From Streptomyces sp. AC550_RSS872 (GTDB taxonomy: Bacteria > Actinomycetota > Actinomycetes > Streptomycetales > Streptomycetaceae), in the NCBI RefSeq assembly GCF_019049285.1, contig NZ_JAGMUL010000092.1, forward strand, positions 266,725-330,724: a stretch of DNA of 64,000 bases, written 5' to 3'. This document shows positions 52,898 to 61,976 of the stretch, in pieces. Numbering within the stretch: the stretch's first letter is position 1; every line of letters starts with the position of its first letter. Position numbers and translations under genes: made by a program. Under the pieces are notes generated by a model. That model was not told the DNA's origin and did no database searches. It saw only the letters and a list, made by a program, of their open reading frames with translations.

Positions 52898-53656
52898 TCA
52901 TCGGCCCTGTGGCGAGCGGCGGTTGTGGCTTCCGGGGGTGTATCCGAAGGAGCGGCGGAAGACGTCGATGAAAGCGCTGGCGGAGGACCAGCCGCAGCGG
53001 TGGGCGACGGTGGTGACAGGGGTGTCCTCGGCGAGCAGCCGCAGCGCGTGGTACAGCCGCGACTGGGTGCGCCACTGCGGGAAGGTCATGCCGAACTCAC
53101 TGCGGAAGAGCCGGCTGAGGGTGCGCTCACCGACGCCGGCCGCGGCGCCGAGAGCGGCGAGGGTGCGCGCGTCGGCGGGGTCGGCCTGGACGAGTGCGCA
53201 GACCTCGGCCAGCCGTGGATCAGTCGGGGTGGGCAGGCGCAGGGGCTGCTGGGGCGATGCGCGCAGCTGGTCACGCAGCACGGCGAGCAGACGGCGGCGT
53301 TCCGCGCTGTCGTCGGCCGGGTCGCGGGTGTAGGCGAGGATCAGCTCGCGCAGGAGCGCGCTGACGGCGAGGACCGTGGGGGCGCCCAGGCCGAGCGGGT
53401 TGTCGTCGGCGGGCAGGCCGACGAGGTGCAGGTCGAGGTGACCGTGGGCGCGATGCGCGTGCACGGTGCCGGCGGGGACCCAGATGGCGCGGTTGCCCGG
53501 GGCGAACCAGGTGCCGGCGTCGGTGGTGACGGCGAGGACTCCGGAGCCGGCGTAGACGATCTGGTGGTCGTCGTGCCGGTGCGCGTCGATGTGTTCACCG
53601 GCGGCCAGTGCCTGGGCGCGGGTCGGCGCGACCGGCTCGTGGCGGATGTTCGACAC
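52898..53656 (-). CDS. AraC-family regulator with N-terminal cupin
   Basis: A 252-residue regulator. The N-terminal cupin has HIDAHRHDDHQIVYAGSG and IWVPAGTVHAHRAHG; the C-terminal AraC domain has LAALGAAAGVGERTLSRLFR and TTVAHRCGWSSASAFIDVFRR. It diverges from an efflux transporter gene with only 27 bases between starts, so it most likely controls that gene. The GTG at 53656 (VSNIRHEPV) is chosen. Confidence 0.88.
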   Translation of the reverse strand: MSNIRHEPVAPTRAQALAAGEHIDAHRHDDHQIVYAGSGVLAVTTDAGTWFAPGNRAIWVPAGTVHAHRAHGHLDLHLVGLPADDNPLGLGAPTVLAVSALLRELILAYTRDPADDSAERRRLLAVLRDQLRASPQQPLRLPTPTDPRLAEVCALVQADPADARTLAALGAAAGVGERTLSRLFRSEFGMTFPQWRTQSRLYHALRLLAEDTPVTTVAHRCGWSSASAFIDVFRRSFGYTPGSHNRRSPQGR

Positions 53657-53683
53657 AACAAGGCAGATTATCGGAAGCGGGCC

Positions 53684-54916
53684 ATGGGCGGACGCCGCCA
53701 CGATCGCAGGGTGTCCACCAAACGCGTACGCAACCGAGCCATCACCCTGCTGTCCCTGGGCCACGCCTGTGTCGACGTGTACCAGGGCGCGGTCGCGGCC
53801 CTCGTCCCCTTCTTCGTCGCCGAGCGCGCCTACAGCTACGCCGCCGCCTCGGGCGTCGTCCTCGCCGCGTCCTTGCTGTCGTCGTTGGTGCAGCCGCTGT
53901 TCGGCGCGCTGACCGACCGGTGGGCGATGCCCTGGCTGCTGCCGCTGAGCGCGCTGACGGGCGGTGCGGGGGTCGCGTTGAGCGGGGTCGTGCACTCCTA
54001 CGCGCTCACGCTGACGGTGGTCGCCGTCTCGGGGATCGGGGTCGCCGCCTACCATCCGGAGGCCGCCCGCGCGGCCCGTGACGCCGCGCACGGCAGTCAT
54101 ACGGCGATGGGCTGGTTCTCTCTCGGTGGCAACGTCGGTTTCGCGCTGGCGCCGCTGCTGGTGGCGGCGGTGGTCGCCACCGGCGGCCTGGGTGCCTCTC
54201 CCCTGCTGGTCGTGCCCGCGGTCGCGGGGGCGGTCCTGTGCGCGGCGGCGATGCGTTCGGCCGCCGGCGGCGGCACGGCCGCCGTCCGGGGCGAGGGTGC
54301 CGGTTGCGACGACTGGGGGTCGTTTCTGCGGCTGTCCGGTGCCATCGTGTGCCGGTCGATCGTCTTCGTCGGCCTGAGCGCCTTCGTCGCGCTGTACGTC
54401 CGTCAGCGCACCGGGGGCGGGGACGTGGCCGGTACGGCCGCGCTGTGTGTGCTCTACGTCGGCGGCGCGGTGGGCACGGTGGCCGGGGGCCGGCTCGCCG
54501 GGCGGTTCGGGCGGCTCAGGGTCGTACGCCACGCGTATGTGCTGACCGGGCTCGCGGTGGCCGGGGTGGTGCTCGTTCCGGGGCCTTCTGTGTATCTGTT
54601 CGTCGCCCTGACGTCGGCCGGCCTGTATGTGCCGTTCTCGCTGCACATCACGCTCGGCCAGGACTATCTGCCCCGGCGGGTGGGCACCGCGAGCGGGGTG
54701 ACGCTGGGGCTGGCCGTGAGCGTGGGTGGTCTCGCCGCCCCGGTCGTCGGGGCGCTCGCCGACGCCACCTCGCTGCGGACCGCGCTCGTCCCGCTGATCG
54801 CCCTGCCCGCGCTGGGGCGACTGCTGTTGTGCGGGCTGCGGGAGCCGGCGCCGCCCGGGCGGGCCGCCGACTCGTCCGACTCGTCCGGTCAGCGCCCTCG
54901 CACGGCGTCGGCATGA
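53684..54916 (+). CDS. MFS transporter, fosmidomycin-resistance (Fsr) type
   Basis: A 410-residue membrane protein with 12 predicted helices. The sequences LLSLGHACVDVYQGAVAALVPFF, GIGVAAYHPEAARAA and GWFSLGGNVGFALAPLL are diagnostic of the Fsr family of exporters. It shares a very short divergent promoter region with the AraC-type regulator, which probably senses the exported compound. ATG 53684 is chosen; GTG 53711 is possible. Confidence 0.88.
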   Translation: MGGRRHDRRVSTKRVRNRAITLLSLGHACVDVYQGAVAALVPFFVAERAYSYAAASGVVLAASLLSSLVQPLFGALTDRWAMPWLLPLSALTGGAGVALSGVVHSYALTLTVVAVSGIGVAAYHPEAARAARDAAHGSHTAMGWFSLGGNVGFALAPLLVAAVVATGGLGASPLLVVPAVAGAVLCAAAMRSAAGGGTAAVRGEGAGCDDWGSFLRLSGAIVCRSIVFVGLSAFVALYVRQRTGGGDVAGTAALCVLYVGGAVGTVAGGRLAGRFGRLRVVRHAYVLTGLAVAGVVLVPGPSVYLFVALTSAGLYVPFSLHITLGQDYLPRRVGTASGVTLGLAVSVGGLAAPVVGALADATSLRTALVPLIALPALGRLLLCGLREPAPPGRAADSSDSSGQRPRTASA

Positions 54917-54935
54917 TCGCGCCCGGGCCGACCGG

Positions 54936-55394
54936 TCAGGCGGTCGCGGCCGGTGCGGTCGGCTGCGGTCCGGGCTCCTCGTCGACGGCGTGGGCGGGGA
55001 AGTCGTCGACCCCGCGGTGGAACAGGGTGGCCAGCTGCCGCAGTTCGTCGGCGGTCCGGTCGGCCAGGGCCAGTTGCATGCCGCAGGCACCGGCGTCGCG
55101 GACGCGGGCGATGGCCTGACGGCCGGCCTCGGTGAGTTGGATGCGCTGGGCGCGGCGGTCCTGCGGGTCGGGGACACGGGTGACGTATCCGGACTTCTGG
55201 AGCTGCTGCGCCGTCCGCGTGACGTGCGAGGCCTCCACACCGAGCCGGTCGGCGAGTTCCCCGGGGCGCAGCGACTCCGAGTCGGCGATCTGCCGCAGCA
55301 GCGCCACGGCGGCCGGGTCCAGCGGCACTCCGGCCAGTGCCAAGTGCGACCGTGACAGCGACTCCCGGCCAAGGCCGCCGCCGCGCTGCCGCAC
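54936..55394 (-). CDS. MarR-family regulator, N-terminus uncertain
   Basis: The frame gives 152 residues from GTG 55394. The winged helix (LRPGELADRLGVEASHVTRTAQQLQKSGYV, wing DPQDRRAQRIQLTEAG) is complete. The first MarR helix, however, seems to lie in another frame upstream: TWDDAANGLADAVVG ends just before this frame's SRLAADTT. One base change between 55440 and 55500 would join them into a longer protein. So the gene may be frameshifted, or simply start late. Its target is unknown. Confidence 0.7.
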   Translation of the reverse strand: MRQRGGGLGRESLSRSHLALAGVPLDPAAVALLRQIADSESLRPGELADRLGVEASHVTRTAQQLQKSGYVTRVPDPQDRRAQRIQLTEAGRQAIARVRDAGACGMQLALADRTADELRQLATLFHRGVDDFPAHAVDEEPGPQPTAPAATA

Positions 55395-55780
55395 GGAGCC
55401 GGTGGCGTGCTCGGGGGTCCCTGCTCCTGCTGCGGTGGTGTCAGCGGCCAGGCGTGACCGGGGCCGGCCACCTGCCGACGACGGCGTCGGCGAGGCCGTT
55501 GGCGGCGTCGTCCCAGGTGGACCGTGGGGTGGGGGTCGACCGGAGTGGACGCCGTGTTCGGCGAAGAGCCGCAGTCGATTGATTGAAGAAGCGGTGATCG
55601 GCGAACAGTGAAGGAGCCCGGCATGGGCCGTCCTGCTCGTCCTGCTCCGGGATGACGTGACCCGGGGCGCATACTGCGTTCCGAGTACCCGCGACCTGCG
55701 GCAGGCGGACGACGACGACGGGGGCCTGACCAGACATGCTGGGCGCCGTCCCATGTTCCGGAACCGGAAGAAACGCCTCC
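55395..55780. other. intergenic region between MarR-type and response-regulator genes
   Basis: No intact gene. The left 120 bases probably hold the out-of-frame N-terminal part of the MarR gene. The rest carries the divergent promoters; a tandem TCCTGCTC pair lies at 55631-55647. No convincing -35/-10 pair was found. Confidence 0.5.
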
Positions 55781-56467
55781 ATGACCATCCGCGTGCTGCT
55801 CGCCGACGACCAGACCCTGCTGCGGGCCACCTTCCGGATCCTGATCGACTCGTGCCCGGACATGGAGGTGGTCGGCGAGGCCGCCGACGGTGCCGAGGCT
55901 GTCGACCTCGCCCGGGCCCACCGCCCCGACCTGGTGCTGATGGACATCCGTATGCCCGGCGCCGACGGGCTGGCCGCGACGTCCGCGATCTGCGCCGACC
56001 CGGATCTCACGGCGGTGCGGGTGCTGATCCTCACGACGTTCGAGATCGACGAGTACGTGGCGCAGGCGCTGCGGGCCGGGGCGAGCGGATTCCTCGGCAA
56101 GGACGTCACGGCGGACGTGCTGCTGGACGGCATCCGGACCGTGGCAGCCGGCGACTCGCTCCTCTCCCCCACCGCCACCCGCACGCTCATCACCCGGTTC
56201 CTGGCCTCCCCCGCCGAGAGCTCGCAGTCGGCGGCACCGGAGCACCTCGCCGCCCTCACCGCACGCGAGCGGGAGGTCATGGCCTGGGTGGCCGAGGGGC
56301 ACTCCAACGAGGAGATCGCCGAGAAGCTCTTCGTCAGCCCGCTGACCGTGCGGACCCACGTCCACCGCGCCATGACGAAGCTGGGCGCCCGCGACCGTGC
56401 CCAACTCGTCGTGGTGGCCTACCAGTCGGGGCTGGTGCGGGCCGTACCGCCGCACGAGGGCCACTGA
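55781..56467 (+). CDS. orphan NarL/LuxR-type response regulator
   Basis: A 228-residue two-domain response regulator. The receiver has the acidic pair DD in LLADDQTLL, the phospho-acceptor Asp in LVLMDIRMPG and the Lys in FLGKD. The LuxR-type helix-turn-helix is LTAREREVMAWVAEGHSNEEIAEKLF, VSPLTVRTHVHRAMTKL. No histidine kinase gene is adjacent, so it either pairs with a remote kinase or uses another input. Confidence 0.92.
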   Translation: MTIRVLLADDQTLLRATFRILIDSCPDMEVVGEAADGAEAVDLARAHRPDLVLMDIRMPGADGLAATSAICADPDLTAVRVLILTTFEIDEYVAQALRAGASGFLGKDVTADVLLDGIRTVAAGDSLLSPTATRTLITRFLASPAESSQSAAPEHLAALTAREREVMAWVAEGHSNEEIAEKLFVSPLTVRTHVHRAMTKLGARDRAQLVVVAYQSGLVRAVPPHEGH

Positions 56468-56541
56468 GGTACGGGCCGCCGTTCAGGGGAAAACGGCGGC
56501 CCGGGCGCGTGGGGGCCGGCCGGGGCGTCGACAACTGACCC

Positions 56542-57552
56542 GTGAGCCTGCCGCTGATCCCTCCGATGCTCGCCACGCCCGGCACGCTGCCGCCCGCGGC
56601 ACAGGACGCGCGCTGGGCGTACGAGACCAAGCAGGACGGCCAGCGCGCGGTGATCTACCTCGAAGGGGACGGAAGCCTGCTGCTGCGCGCCCGTTCCGGT
56701 GAGGACATCACGGCCGCCTATCCCGAACTGCGGCCGCTCGGCGACGCGCTCGGCACCACGCCCGCGGTCCTGGACGGGGAGATCCTGGCGCTGGACGAGG
56801 AGGGGCGCGCCGACTTCCAGTTGCTCCAGTCGCGGATGGGTCTGGCGCACGCCCCCGTCCGGGCAGCCCGGATGGCCGCCGGGGCCCCCGTGCATCTGGT
56901 GGTCTTCGACGTACTGCACCTGGCGGGCCGCTCCCTCCTGAGGACCCCCTATTCCCGGCGGCGCGGACGGCTGGAGGAGTTGGGCCTGGGAGGGCCCTAC
57001 TGGTCGACGCCGGCGGCGCTGGTCGGACACGGCGCCGAGGCGCTGCGGGCCACCCGCGAGCACGGGCTGGAGGGGCTGGTGTGCAAGCGGCTGGACTCGC
57101 TGTACGAGCCCGGGGTGCGCTCGCGCGCCTGGATCAAGATCCGGAACATGCTCAGTGAGGACGTGATCGTCGGCGGCTGGCTGCCCGGCAAGGGGCGGCT
57201 CACCGGCCTGCCGGGCGCCCTGCTGGTCGGGCAGTACACGGCGGGGCGGCGGCTGCGGTACGTGGGTGGTGTGGGCACCGGCTGGAGCGCGGCCGAACGG
57301 ACGCAGCTGGCCGAACTGTTGCGGGCCTGCGCGAGCGACGTGTGCCCCTTCGATCCCGTACCCCAGGTCGCGGGCGCGCACTGGGTGCTGCCCCGGCTGG
57401 TCGGTGAGGTGCGCTTCAGCGTCCGCACCCGGTCCGGCATGCTGCGCCAGCCGTCCTGGCTGCGCCTCAGGCCCGACCTCGCCCCGGAGGACTCGGCGGC
57501 CTTCCTTCCCGACGACAGCGGGCCCACAGGTCCAGGCCCGCACACAGGTTGA
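56542..57552 (+). CDS. ATP-dependent DNA ligase (LigD ligase-domain type)
   Basis: A 336-residue stand-alone ligase. Nucleotidyltransferase motifs: KxDGxR as KQDGQR (Lys30 or so, the AMP-linked residue), DGEIL, VFDVLHL, EGLVCKR and WIKIRN. An OB-fold follows (VIVGGWLPGKGRL, YVGGVGTG, ending WLRLRPDL). It matches the ligase module of LigD-like end-joining enzymes, and probably works with the separate phosphoesterase at 48355. The C-terminus is Pro/Gly-rich. GTG start. Confidence 0.9.
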   Translation: MSLPLIPPMLATPGTLPPAAQDARWAYETKQDGQRAVIYLEGDGSLLLRARSGEDITAAYPELRPLGDALGTTPAVLDGEILALDEEGRADFQLLQSRMGLAHAPVRAARMAAGAPVHLVVFDVLHLAGRSLLRTPYSRRRGRLEELGLGGPYWSTPAALVGHGAEALRATREHGLEGLVCKRLDSLYEPGVRSRAWIKIRNMLSEDVIVGGWLPGKGRLTGLPGALLVGQYTAGRRLRYVGGVGTGWSAAERTQLAELLRACASDVCPFDPVPQVAGAHWVLPRLVGEVRFSVRTRSGMLRQPSWLRLRPDLAPEDSAAFLPDDSGPTGPGPHTG

Positions 57553-57564
57553 GCGGCAACTCTC

Positions 57565-57596
57565 GCCCTGCCCTTCACTATTGCCCTGCCCTTCAC
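57565..57596. repeat. 14-base direct repeat upstream of the NPP1-like gene
   Basis: GCCCTGCCCTTCAC occurs at 57565-57578 and again at 57583-57596 with TATT between. It lies 105-137 bases before the NPP1-like start and could be a pair of activator sites. Confidence 0.6.
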
Positions 57597-57701
57597 CATG
57601 GGTACGCCCGTGGCTCTTGGCGCGTAAGTGAAAACCGGGGATCCTGAACTGCCTTTCCCCCCACAGCCGTTCGGCTGCGCCCGGACCCCCGAGGAGACGC
57701 A

Positions 57702-58478
57702 GTGTCGTCACAGAAGTTCCGCACGCACCGCAGAAGATGGCTCACCGGTCTGACCGGTGCCGCCGCGCTCGTCATGGCCTTCCCCAGCGTCGCCCTCGCC
57801 GCGCCGCCCGGGGCGCTCCCCGCCAACGCCGAGGCCGCCGAGCAGACGTACCAGCCCGCCTTCGACTACGACACCGACGGCTGCTACTCCACCCCCGCCA
57901 TCGGCCCGGACGGCACCGTCAACGGCGGCCTCAACCCGACCGGCTCGCTCAGCGGCGACTGCCGGGACGCGTCGGACCTCGACAACACCAACGGCTACTC
58001 GCGCTACAAGTGCAACAACGGCTGGTGCGCCTATATGTACGGCCTGTACTTCGAGAAGGACCAGGCGGTCGCGGGCAGCAGCATCGGCGGGCACCGGCAC
58101 GACTGGGAGCACGTCGTGGTGTGGGTGCAGAACAACGCGGTGCAGTACGTCTCGACGTCCAACCACGGCTCGTTCACGATCAGCCCCGCGTCCTCGGTGC
58201 GGTTCGACGGTACGCACGCGAAGATCGTGTACCACAAGGACGGCATCTCCACGCACTGCTTCCGTCTCGCGGGCTCCAATGACGAGCCGCCGGAGAACCA
58301 CGAGGGCACCTGGCAGTACCCGCCGCTGGTCGGCTGGAACGGCTACCCCGCGGGCGTTCGCGACAAGCTGGTCGCGTACAACTTCGGCAGCGCCAACTTC
58401 GGCCTGAAGGACGGCAGCTTCGCCAACCACCTGGCGTCGGCGAAGCCGTCCGGCATCGCGTTCGACCCGAACGCCTGA
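57702..58478 (+). CDS. secreted NPP1/Nep1-like protein (NLP)
   Basis: A 258-residue exported protein. A signal peptide (LTGLTGAAALVMAFPSVALA, cleavage near residue 33) precedes an NPP1 domain with the intact hallmark GHRHDWE (about residues 129-135) after YGLYFEKDQA. At least five Cys in the mature protein could form disulfides. NLPs from oomycetes, fungi and bacteria lyse plant membranes; the heptad includes residues needed for that activity. A GAGGAG site precedes the GTG start. Confidence 0.92.
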   Translation: MSSQKFRTHRRRWLTGLTGAAALVMAFPSVALAAPPGALPANAEAAEQTYQPAFDYDTDGCYSTPAIGPDGTVNGGLNPTGSLSGDCRDASDLDNTNGYSRYKCNNGWCAYMYGLYFEKDQAVAGSSIGGHRHDWEHVVVWVQNNAVQYVSTSNHGSFTISPASSVRFDGTHAKIVYHKDGISTHCFRLAGSNDEPPENHEGTWQYPPLVGWNGYPAGVRDKLVAYNFGSANFGLKDGSFANHLASAKPSGIAFDPNA

Positions 58479-58491
58479 CCAGGCGACACCC

Positions 58492-58545
58492 ATCGGGCGC
58501 GGGTCCTAGGACCCGGACACCCGCGGCTTCCGTCCCGCGCCCGAT
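58492..58545 (+). terminator. nested hairpin after the NPP1-like gene
   Basis: Outer arms ATCGGGCGCGGG (58492-58503) and CCCGCGCCCGAT (58534-58545) are perfect over 12 bases. Inside sits a perfect 14-base palindrome centred on CCTAGG (58501-58514). It begins 14 bases after the stop. Confidence 0.7.
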
Positions 58546-58579
58546 CCCCGCCCGCCGCCGGGCGCCTAGCGTCATCCTC

Positions 58580-59641
58580 ATGGACACGAGCAACACGAAC
58601 TACGCGAGCGGTTCGAACCACCGGGGCGACAGGGGCGATACGAGCGGACGGCTCGAGGAAGCCCTGGAACGTCTGCACGTCTGCGGCCCGGAGCGCGACG
58701 GCTGGCTCTCCAACCACGCACCCATGGTCGTGGAGGCACTCGCCGCGCACGGCCGGGCGGAGCGGGTGCACCACTGGCTGGACCTCTACCAGGACAGGCT
58801 GGAGGACTTCCCCGATCGCGTGGCCCCCGTCACCGACGACAACTGGCCCTCGGCACTGGGTGATCCGCGCCGCATAGCCGACTGGACCGATCATTTCTCC
58901 CGCGCCCTCGCCGAACGCCCGTGGCGGGACGTCCTCGCCGAGTGGTGGCCGCGTCTGCTGCCCGGCCTGGTCGGCGGCGCCACGCACACCGTCATCCGGG
59001 CCGGCCACGCCGTACGCGCCGTCGAAGCCGACGAGAACGCCCCGCGGCTCACCGAACTCGCGCACGCACTCGGCTACTGGGCGGCCCGGCACCAACCCGT
59101 CACCGGCCTCACCGCGCTGCCGGGCGCCCGCACGGCCGACGAGTCCCTGGACGCCGTACCCGCGATCGAGCCGGGGCATCTGGGATTCCGCGACCGGCTG
59201 GGCGCCCTGCGCCGACTGCCCGTGTGGGCCGACGACGTCACCGACCCGGACACCGCGCGGGACCGTCTCACCGAACTCGTCCGTGCCGCGACCCACCGCT
59301 ACGCCACCCATGGCCACGGTGAGCCGACCATGCTGGTGCACGCGGCGACCGCCCCCAACGCCGTGCTGCGGACGCTGGACGCGCTGCCGCGCGAGCTGTG
59401 GGCACCGAGCCTGCGCGCGGCGTGGACGGCGTCGGCGGCCGTCACCGCGATGTACGCCCCGGTGGAGCCGGTCTTCCCCGCGCCGCCCGCTCGGCTCGCC
59501 CCGGAAGAGGTCATGGAGCGCGCCCTCGTCCACGGCGACGAGCACGTCATCAAGCTCGCCGACACGGCCCTGGACGTCGGTGACGAGCGTGCTCTGGCGG
59601 CCGCGCTGCGGGCGGTCGAGCTCAGCCAGCCGCTGGTCTGA
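58580..59641 (+). CDS. questin oxidase family protein
   Basis: A 353-residue protein of the questin oxidase/AflY family (DUF4243). Conserved parts: LSNHAPMVVEALAAHG near residue 43, HHWLDLYQDRL, and GGATHTVIRAGHAVRA near residue 135. In fungi these enzymes perform Baeyer-Villiger-type ring opening of anthraquinones; bacterial ones are mostly unstudied. No polyketide genes of that kind are nearby. Its end overlaps the convergent regulator by 20 bases. Confidence 0.85.
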   Translation: MDTSNTNYASGSNHRGDRGDTSGRLEEALERLHVCGPERDGWLSNHAPMVVEALAAHGRAERVHHWLDLYQDRLEDFPDRVAPVTDDNWPSALGDPRRIADWTDHFSRALAERPWRDVLAEWWPRLLPGLVGGATHTVIRAGHAVRAVEADENAPRLTELAHALGYWAARHQPVTGLTALPGARTADESLDAVPAIEPGHLGFRDRLGALRRLPVWADDVTDPDTARDRLTELVRAATHRYATHGHGEPTMLVHAATAPNAVLRTLDALPRELWAPSLRAAWTASAAVTAMYAPVEPVFPAPPARLAPEEVMERALVHGDEHVIKLADTALDVGDERALAAALRAVELSQPLV

Positions 59642-60635
59642 CGTGGCCGTCCGCGTCGACGAGGGTGTCGCCGAGGGCCGTTCGTCCGTACAGCACGTAG
59701 TGGCCCTGCCGCCGGGACTGAAGCAGGCCCGCCTCCCGCAGGACCGAGAGATGGGCCGACACGGTGGACGGGGCCAGACCGTGGCGTCGGGCGAGATCCG
59801 TGGTGGAGGAGGGGACGGTGAGTCCGGCGAGGACGGCGGCTCGCTGCTGGCCGAGCAGCCGGGCGAGCGCCTCCGGCGGGCGCGGCACGGGGGCGGTGTG
59901 CAGGCGGCCCATGCCTCGGGCGGGGTAGATGACGGTCGGCTGCCAGGGCCGGGCGAAGCCGCTGACCACGTCCGGCCACACGAACACGCTCGGCATCAGC
60001 AGCACGCCTCTGCCGTCGGGCGGCTGGGCGTCCGCGAGGTCGCGGTACTCGCGCAGGGTGAGGGTGTGCCCGGCCCAGTCGACGGCCGGGTGCAGGCCGG
60101 TGAGCAGCGCGTCGAGACCGGCGTCCGCCGCCCGGCGTGAGCGGTACTCGATGTCCGCCTCCAGGACGGCACGGTGGCGGGGCCAGTCGGGGGCGAGCAG
60201 CGCGTGCCAGGCCAGTTCGGTGAGGTCGGCCAGGCGCCGGACGGTGGCGGCGGGGTCGTCGAGCGCGGCCCGCCCCTGGGGCGACTCGGCGAGTCCGGGG
60301 GTGCAGCCGAGCGAGCGGGCCATCTCCGCGTGGGCCAGAACGGGGTCGGTGGCGCGCATCCGCGCCAGTTCGTCCTCGATGGCCGGGTACGGCTCCTGCG
60401 GCGGCGCGCCGAGGAAGTCCGGGGTGTAGCCGCCGGCGGGCGGCACGAACAGCCACAGCAAGGCCAGGTCGAGTCCGGCGACCGTACCGCGCATGCGGCG
60501 CAGCCAGGCCTGGTGGTAGCCGTGCCGGGCGGGCCGGCGGAGCATGCGCAGCGCCTCGTGGGTCTGGCACAGCGGCGAGATCGCGAACCGGCAGCGCGTC
60601 AGGTCGTCGGTGCCCAGGTGCAGGGCGAGCGGCAC
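59622..60635 (-). CDS. ArsR-like winged-helix regulator with large N-terminal domain
   Basis: A 337-residue protein. Only the last 75 residues form the winged helix (ALARLLGQQRAAVLAGL, TTDLARRHGLAPSTVSAHLSVLREAGLL, SRRQGHYVLYG). The first 260 residues belong to a larger domain seen in streptomycete regulators of this type, with a VFVWPDV segment. It diverges from an MFS gene by 106 bases and probably represses it. The GTG at 60635 starts VPLALHLGTDDLTR. Confidence 0.82.
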   Translation of the reverse strand: MPLALHLGTDDLTRCRFAISPLCQTHEALRMLRRPARHGYHQAWLRRMRGTVAGLDLALLWLFVPPAGGYTPDFLGAPPQEPYPAIEDELARMRATDPVLAHAEMARSLGCTPGLAESPQGRAALDDPAATVRRLADLTELAWHALLAPDWPRHRAVLEADIEYRSRRAADAGLDALLTGLHPAVDWAGHTLTLREYRDLADAQPPDGRGVLLMPSVFVWPDVVSGFARPWQPTVIYPARGMGRLHTAPVPRPPEALARLLGQQRAAVLAGLTVPSSTTDLARRHGLAPSTVSAHLSVLREAGLLQSRRQGHYVLYGRTALGDTLVDADGHVRPAAG

Positions 60636-60741
60636 GGCGACCCCCGGGGTGAGCGGCGATTCGTTCTGGACCGAAAGAGTAGAGCTGCCCGCCGCGGCCC
60701 CGCACGCTTGCCCCGACTCCCCCTCACGGAAAGGCGGTTGG

Positions 60742-61959
60742 ATGAGCAGCGTACGTCCGGCACGTCCCGCACCCTGGCAGCGTGCCGCCGTCGTCGCGGC
60801 GTTGATGCTGGCGGCGTTCACCTTCAACACGACCGAGAACCTGCCGGTCGGTCTGCTCGCGCTCATGGCGGACGACCTGCGGGTGTCGCTCGCGGCCGTG
60901 GGCGCCCTGGTCACCGGGTACGGCCTGACCGTGGCCGTCGTGTCGCTGCCGCTCGCCCATGTCACCCGGTCCGTGCCACGCCGGTATCTGCTCGCCGGGC
61001 TGCTGGGGCTGCTCGCCGTGGGCAGCTGGGTGTCGTCGGTGGGCGGGGTGTCGTACGGCGTGCTGCTGGCGGCGCGGGTGGTCACGGCCTTGGCGCAGGC
61101 GTCGTTCTGGGCAGTGATGGGGCCGGTCGCGGTCGGTCTGTTCCCGCCCGAGCGGCGGGGGCGGATCATCGGGCTGCTGTCCGTCGGCGGTTCCCTGGCC
61201 ACGGTGGCCGGTGTCCCGGCGGGGACCTGGCTGGGCGGGCACGCGGGCTGGCGGATGCCGTTCGCTCTGCTGGGCGTACTGGCTCTCGTCTCGCTCGTGA
61301 CGATCGGCGCCCTGCTGCCGACGTCCCGCCCGCAGGACGGTCATTCGGCGTACGGCGCGAGCCCCGACCGGCGCCGGTTCCTCGTCGTGCTGGCCGTCAC
61401 CGCCCTGTCGGTGACCGGTGCCTTCGCCGGGTTCACCTACGTCGTCGCCTTCCTCGACGAGGTGAGCGGCTTTCGCGCGGACGCCGTGAGTGCCGTGCTG
61501 CTGGCGTTCGGCGGGGCGGCGCTGGCCGGGGTCACGGTGGCCGGGCCGCTCCTGGACCGCTTCCCGCGTGCCACGCTGACCGTGCCGGTGGCGGCCCAGG
61601 CCGTGGCGCTGCTCGGCCTCTACGCGATGGGCCACGTCCCGGCGGCGACCGTCGGGCTGGTCATGCTGCTGGGCGGGGCGGTCTCGACCGCCTTCATGGC
61701 GACGCAGACCCAGGTGCTCCAGGTGGCGCCGGGTCGTACGGAGACCGCGCTGGCGGCCAACTCGGCCGCGTACAACGTGGGGATCGCCGTCGGTGCGCTG
61801 CTCGGGGGCGTGTTGCTGCCCGTGGTGGGGGTGCGCGGGACGTTCCTGGTCGGGGGGCTGCTCACGGCGGGGGCGCTGGTGGTGCTGACCTGGCCCGTGC
61901 GGGTGGGCTCCGGGGGCGGGGCGGGAATCGGGAGGTACCGTGCGGGCGCGGGGCTCTGA
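60742..61959 (+). CDS. MFS transporter (Ara/drug efflux type)
   Basis: A 405-residue protein with 12 predicted helices. The N-terminal AAFTFNTTENLPVGLLALMADDL and the loop HVTRSVPRRYLLAG are typical of the arabinose-efflux/DHA1 group. The intact N-terminus here is a useful contrast with the decayed relative at 12328. It is probably controlled by the divergent ArsR-like gene and ends 17 bases before hemC. Confidence 0.87.
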   Translation: MSSVRPARPAPWQRAAVVAALMLAAFTFNTTENLPVGLLALMADDLRVSLAAVGALVTGYGLTVAVVSLPLAHVTRSVPRRYLLAGLLGLLAVGSWVSSVGGVSYGVLLAARVVTALAQASFWAVMGPVAVGLFPPERRGRIIGLLSVGGSLATVAGVPAGTWLGGHAGWRMPFALLGVLALVSLVTIGALLPTSRPQDGHSAYGASPDRRRFLVVLAVTALSVTGAFAGFTYVVAFLDEVSGFRADAVSAVLLAFGGAALAGVTVAGPLLDRFPRATLTVPVAAQAVALLGLYAMGHVPAATVGLVMLLGGAVSTAFMATQTQVLQVAPGRTETALAANSAAYNVGIAVGALLGGVLLPVVGVRGTFLVGGLLTAGALVVLTWPVRVGSGGGAGIGRYRAGAGL

Positions 61960-61976
61960 CGGTCTATCGTGGCCGC

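Noticed and set aside
52898..56464. A 1,188-residue protein on the minus strand
   Set aside because: Only its last 252 residues (AraC regulator) are real; the rest is antisense to the Fsr transporter and response-regulator genes.
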